From Rhizaria sp. SCN 62-66 (taxonomy: Eukaryota > Rhizaria, unplaced): a stretch of 27,418 bases of DNA. Shown here piece by piece: positions 24,801-27,418 of this stretch (position 1 is its first letter; every line of letters starts with the position of its first letter). The notes beneath the pieces were generated by a model. It was not told where the DNA came from and made no database searches. It was given only the letters and a program-made list of their open reading frames with translations. Made by a program: the position numbers and the translations under genes. The stretch lies in contig MEDY01000404.1 in assembly GCA_001724265.1 (NCBI GenBank), positions 1 to 27,418 on the forward strand, given 5' to 3'.

Positions 24801-27418
24801 TTACCAACCACGCTTGACAGCAACCCGCGGAGCCTCAGCTTCGGTCGGCGGAGCCCGGTTGGACGAAGTATTCGCGGGTGGGGGCGCCACAGCCTCAGTC
24901 TCACGCACACGCACACCTGCGCCACTGTCGTTGCCGCTGCTGTTGTCACCATCATTGTTGTGATCCTGGTCCTCCTCGGCCGCGGCTGCCGCGGCAGCCT
25001 GGTGGTCGGCGAGCGTCTCGACCAGCGCGGCCGTGGCGTAGACCTGCTTCTCCACGCCTTCGAGCACGCGGCGCTGCGCACGCGCAGCGTCCTTGGCCGC
25101 CGCAGCCGCCGCCTCGACTTTGTCGCCGCGCGCGTTAAGCGCCGCCGTGAAGGCCGCGTCGGCGTCGCCGGCCTTGCGCTCGTACAGCTGGACGGCCGCG
25201 GCCACGGTGTCGAGCAGCGAGACCGCGGCGGCGCGCTCGCGGTCAAACGCCTCCGCAAAGCGCACGACTTCACGGCGGCGCGCGGCGACAAGCTCCAGCG
25301 CGGCGGCCAGCTCATCGCGCTTGGCGTCAGCCGCGGCTACGGCGGCGCGCAGCTCGGCCGCGAGCTCGGCCGCGCGCGGGGACAGCGCCGCCAGCGCGGC
25401 GACGGACCCGCTGCTGCTGACGCTGGGCGCAACCGCGGCGGCGGCGGCGGCGGCGGCGCTGACTCCGGTCTGCTCGCTCTGGTCCACGGGCTGCTGCTGC
25501 AGCTGCTGCTGGCGCGCGGCCTCGGCGGCCTCAGCGGCGGCGAGCACCTTGTCCACGAGCACGTCGACGTCGTAGCGGTCGCGCAGCTGCGCCAGGCGCC
25601 GCGTGCGCTCGCCCGCGACGGACTCGAGCGCAGTCCGCTCGGCTGCAGCGGCCAGCAGCAGCGCGCCCGCGTCCGTCTCCCTCTTGCTCTGCTGGCTCCC
25701 GCTCGCCGCAGCCGAACTCGACTTCGCTGTCGCCGTCGCAGCCGCCGCGCCACTGCCGCTGCCGCTGCCGCTGCCAGTCGCGGCCGAGGAGGCGACGGCG
25801 GGCGGCGCGCCGGCGATGGTGGCGATGGCGGCCTCGAGCGCGTGCAGCCGCGTCTTGGCGGCGCCGACAGTTGCCACGAGCTCCCTGGTCTCGCCGCTCA
25901 GCGCCCGCAACAGCCCGCCCTGCTCGCCACCGCCACCGCCCACAGCAGCGGCCTCGGAGGAGAGGATGGCGCGCTGCACGCGCGGCGGCAGCGCGGCGAA
26001 GTCGCCTGCGAACCGCGGCAGCGCGTCTGCGCCCGTCGTGTGCACCGTGGGGGAGAACTCCAGCAGCGTCTGCGCGCTGGGCCCGCTGCGCGCAGACGCC
26101 GCCGACGCAGCAGCAGCAGGCGCAGTCGCGGCGGCGGTGGACTCGGCGCTGGAGCCGCCGGCGAAGCGGATGAGGCTCAGGAGCTTGCGGAGAGCGCCGC
26201 CCTTGCTCTTGCTGCCGTCACGCGCGGCGGCGGCGGCCGCAGCGGCGGCGCTGGCAGCAGCGGCGGCGGCGGACGCGGCAGACGCAGCGGCGGCGGCGGC
26301 CGCGACAGGATGCGCGTGCGCGTCGGCGTGGTCGTTGAGGTTGTCAATGTGGCTCGCCCCACTGCCAGTGGCAGCGTTGCCGCTAGAGCCGGAGCCTGCA
26401 CCGCTACTCTTGCCGCTGCCGCTGCCGGTCTGCGCGGGCACCTTCTTCGCAGCCTCGCTCGCGGCTGCGGCGGCCGCGGCGGAGACGCCGGCGGCCGCGT
26501 CCGGCGACGGCAACGCAGGCCGCGCGCGCCACGAGTTGTCCGAGAACGTGAACGCGAAGTGGCACTCCTCGGGCGCGTGCACAGTCCCAGTCGCAGTCCC
26601 GGCAGGAGCCCCGGCCGCGGCGCTCTTGCTCTTGCCGGTGCCGGTGGTGTCGGCATTGTTGGCGGCGGTCGCCGGGTCAGCCAAGTGCGCGTGAGGCAGG
26701 TTCGTGCTCTCGGCCGCCGTCCCCGCGCCGCCCGTGCCTGAAGCAGCCGCAGCCGGAGCTAGACCTGAGGCTGAGGATAAGGTCGGGGCGACGGGGGTGC
26801 CAACGTCAGGGATGGGGCCCAGAGGCGTCGCGTTATGCATGTTCATCCCTGCAGCGCCGACAGCAGCGGCGGTGGCGGCGGCGGCAGCGGCGGCGCCCTC
26901 ATGCGGCGGGGGCACCGCGGGGACGGTGTGGAGCGCGGTGTAGAGCAGCGACTGCTGCTGGTGCTGCGCCGAGTAAGGGTGCGCGGCGGGCACGGCGGCT
27001 GTACGCGACCACGACATGCCCTGCTCCTTGATGATCTCGAGCTTGCGCTCGTGGCTCAGCGCCGAGTACGTCAGATAGTCGTCCTCGGCGGCGGCGGCCG
27101 CGGCGGCGTCAGCGGCCTCGTACACGTCGAGCGCGGCCTCGACCGCGGCGGCCTCGCCGGCTTCGGCCTCAGCCGACAGCACCGCCGCCGCCGCAGCGTC
27201 TGCCTCGGCCGCTGCGCTCGCCGCCGCGCGCGCCGCCGCCAGCGCCGCGCCCTGCGCCGCCTCCTCGCCCGCAACGCCCGCATCCGCGCCCGCGTCCGCG
27301 CTGACGTCGGCCTCTGCAATGTCGGCGTCGGGGTCGATGTCGATGTCCACGTCCCCATCGCCATCGTCGACGTACACCGGGTGACCGGGCGGCGCGCGCG
27401 GTGCCCCGGCGCGGCGCG
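24801..27418 (-). CDS. Large Ala-rich acidic/coiled-coil protein, 5' end missing
   Basis: The frame is open from the TAA at 24801-24803 to the right edge, giving at least 871 residues. No ATG lies near the visible end; GHPVYVDDGDGD is read through from upstream, so the N terminus is outside the window. From the visible N end: an acidic Asp/Ala run, a long Ala/Glu stretch, a short less biased motif (YSALSHERKLEIIKEQGMSW), then Ala/Pro/Ser/Gly-rich linkers. A second ordered-looking patch reads HFAFTFSDNSWRARP. The C-terminal ~400 residues have several helical, Ala/Glu/Arg-rich coiled-coil candidates (AELAAELRAAVAAADAKRDE; RREVVRFAEAFDRERA), and the protein ends in an acidic Asn/Asp run and KRGW. 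I recognise no family. A cytoskeletal or scaffold role would fit coiled coils but is unsupported. Codon bias is that of the other genes. Confidence 0.75.
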   Translation of the reverse strand, partial: RRAGAPRAPPGHPVYVDDGDGDVDIDIDPDADIAEADVSADAGADAGVAGEEAAQGAALAAARAAASAAAEADAAAAAVLSAEAEAGEAAAVEAALDVYEAADAAAAAAAEDDYLTYSALSHERKLEIIKEQGMSWSRTAAVPAAHPYSAQHQQQSLLYTALHTVPAVPPPHEGAAAAAAATAAAVGAAGMNMHNATPLGPIPDVGTPVAPTLSSASGLAPAAAASGTGGAGTAAESTNLPHAHLADPATAANNADTTGTGKSKSAAAGAPAGTATGTVHAPEECHFAFTFSDNSWRARPALPSPDAAAGVSAAAAAAASEAAKKVPAQTGSGSGKSSGAGSGSSGNAATGSGASHIDNLNDHADAHAHPVAAAAAAASAASAAAAAASAAAAAAAAARDGSKSKGGALRKLLSLIRFAGGSSAESTAAATAPAAAASAASARSGPSAQTLLEFSPTVHTTGADALPRFAGDFAALPPRVQRAILSSEAAAVGGGGGEQGGLLRALSGETRELVATVGAAKTRLHALEAAIATIAGAPPAVASSAATGSGSGSGSGAAAATATAKSSSAAASGSQQSKRETDAGALLLAAAAERTALESVAGERTRRLAQLRDRYDVDVLVDKVLAAAEAAEAARQQQLQQQPVDQSEQTGVSAAAAAAAAVAPSVSSSGSVAALAALSPRAAELAAELRAAVAAADAKRDELAAALELVAARRREVVRFAEAFDRERAAAVSLLDTVAAAVQLYERKAGDADAAFTAALNARGDKVEAAAAAAKDAARAQRRVLEGVEKQVYATAALVETLADHQAAAAAAAEEDQDHNNDGDNSSGNDSGAGVRVRETEAVAPPPANTSSNRAPPTEAEAPRVAVKRGW

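Noticed and set aside
24663-26741. 692-codon plus-strand ORF
   Set aside because: It lies antisense to the Ala-rich gene. Its Arg/Gly-rich product is the expected shadow of GC-rich Ala/Ser codons, and its first ~50 codons are AT-rich spacer.
1-27418. CRISPR arrays, insertion sequences, rRNA or spliceosomal snRNA genes
   Set aside because: No regularly spaced direct repeats, transposase readings, or recognisable 5S, U6 or other snRNA motifs were found on either strand.

Overview
The window is nuclear DNA of a eukaryote, most likely a unicellular one. It has spliceosomal introns, tRNA genes with internal A/B boxes and downstream T-runs, eukaryote-specific proteins (HGH1, ZNF511-type and TRMT112-type), and long Ala/Gln/Asn/His-rich disordered tracts. 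Coding regions are very GC-rich with mostly C- or G-ending codons, while spacers are AT-rich. The genes use TAA and TGA stops and the standard code fits. I cannot name the lineage from sequence alone.

Left part (1-13.4 kb, protein genes). The tail of a basic protein (1-93) precedes an intact HGH1 homolog (+, eEF2-specific folding co-factor). HGH1 converges with a short, probably mitochondrial protein (-). Then come a ZNF511-like C2H2 zinc-finger protein (-) and a multi-pass membrane protein of unknown family (-). The membrane gene is divergent from a three-exon TRMT112 homolog (+), the activator of several methyltransferases, whose 43-nt first exon is easily missed. A 1031-residue two-exon protein (+) follows, with an N-terminal segment resembling the SKI/SNO/DAC fold and a huge Ala/Ser/Asn/Gln-rich remainder. 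HGH1 (eEF2 folding) and TRMT112 (rRNA, tRNA and eRF1 methylation in known systems) both serve translation, but nothing here shows co-regulation beyond a shared promoter 13-mer at other genes.

Middle (13.4-24.8 kb). This region has no convincing protein gene. From about 15.5 kb it is an AT-rich tRNA island with eight intact intronless tRNA genes: Ile(AAT) x2, Leu(CAG) x3, Ala(AGC) x2 and Ala(CGC) x1. Copies lie on both strands, are identical within each isoacceptor, and carry recognisable but diverged flanks. At least one tRNA relic is present.

Right end (24.8-27.4 kb). A long Ala-rich, acidic and coiled-coil protein lies on the minus strand and runs off the window edge, so its N terminus is missing.

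The most noteworthy signals are the SKI/SNO/DAC-like protein, the tRNA island built of duplicated tRNA-plus-flank cassettes in both orientations, an exact 13-mer (GTGACCGTGAGCA) in three upstream regions, an unusual uniform 5' splice site (GTACGT in all three introns), and a cluster of GTAC palindromes.
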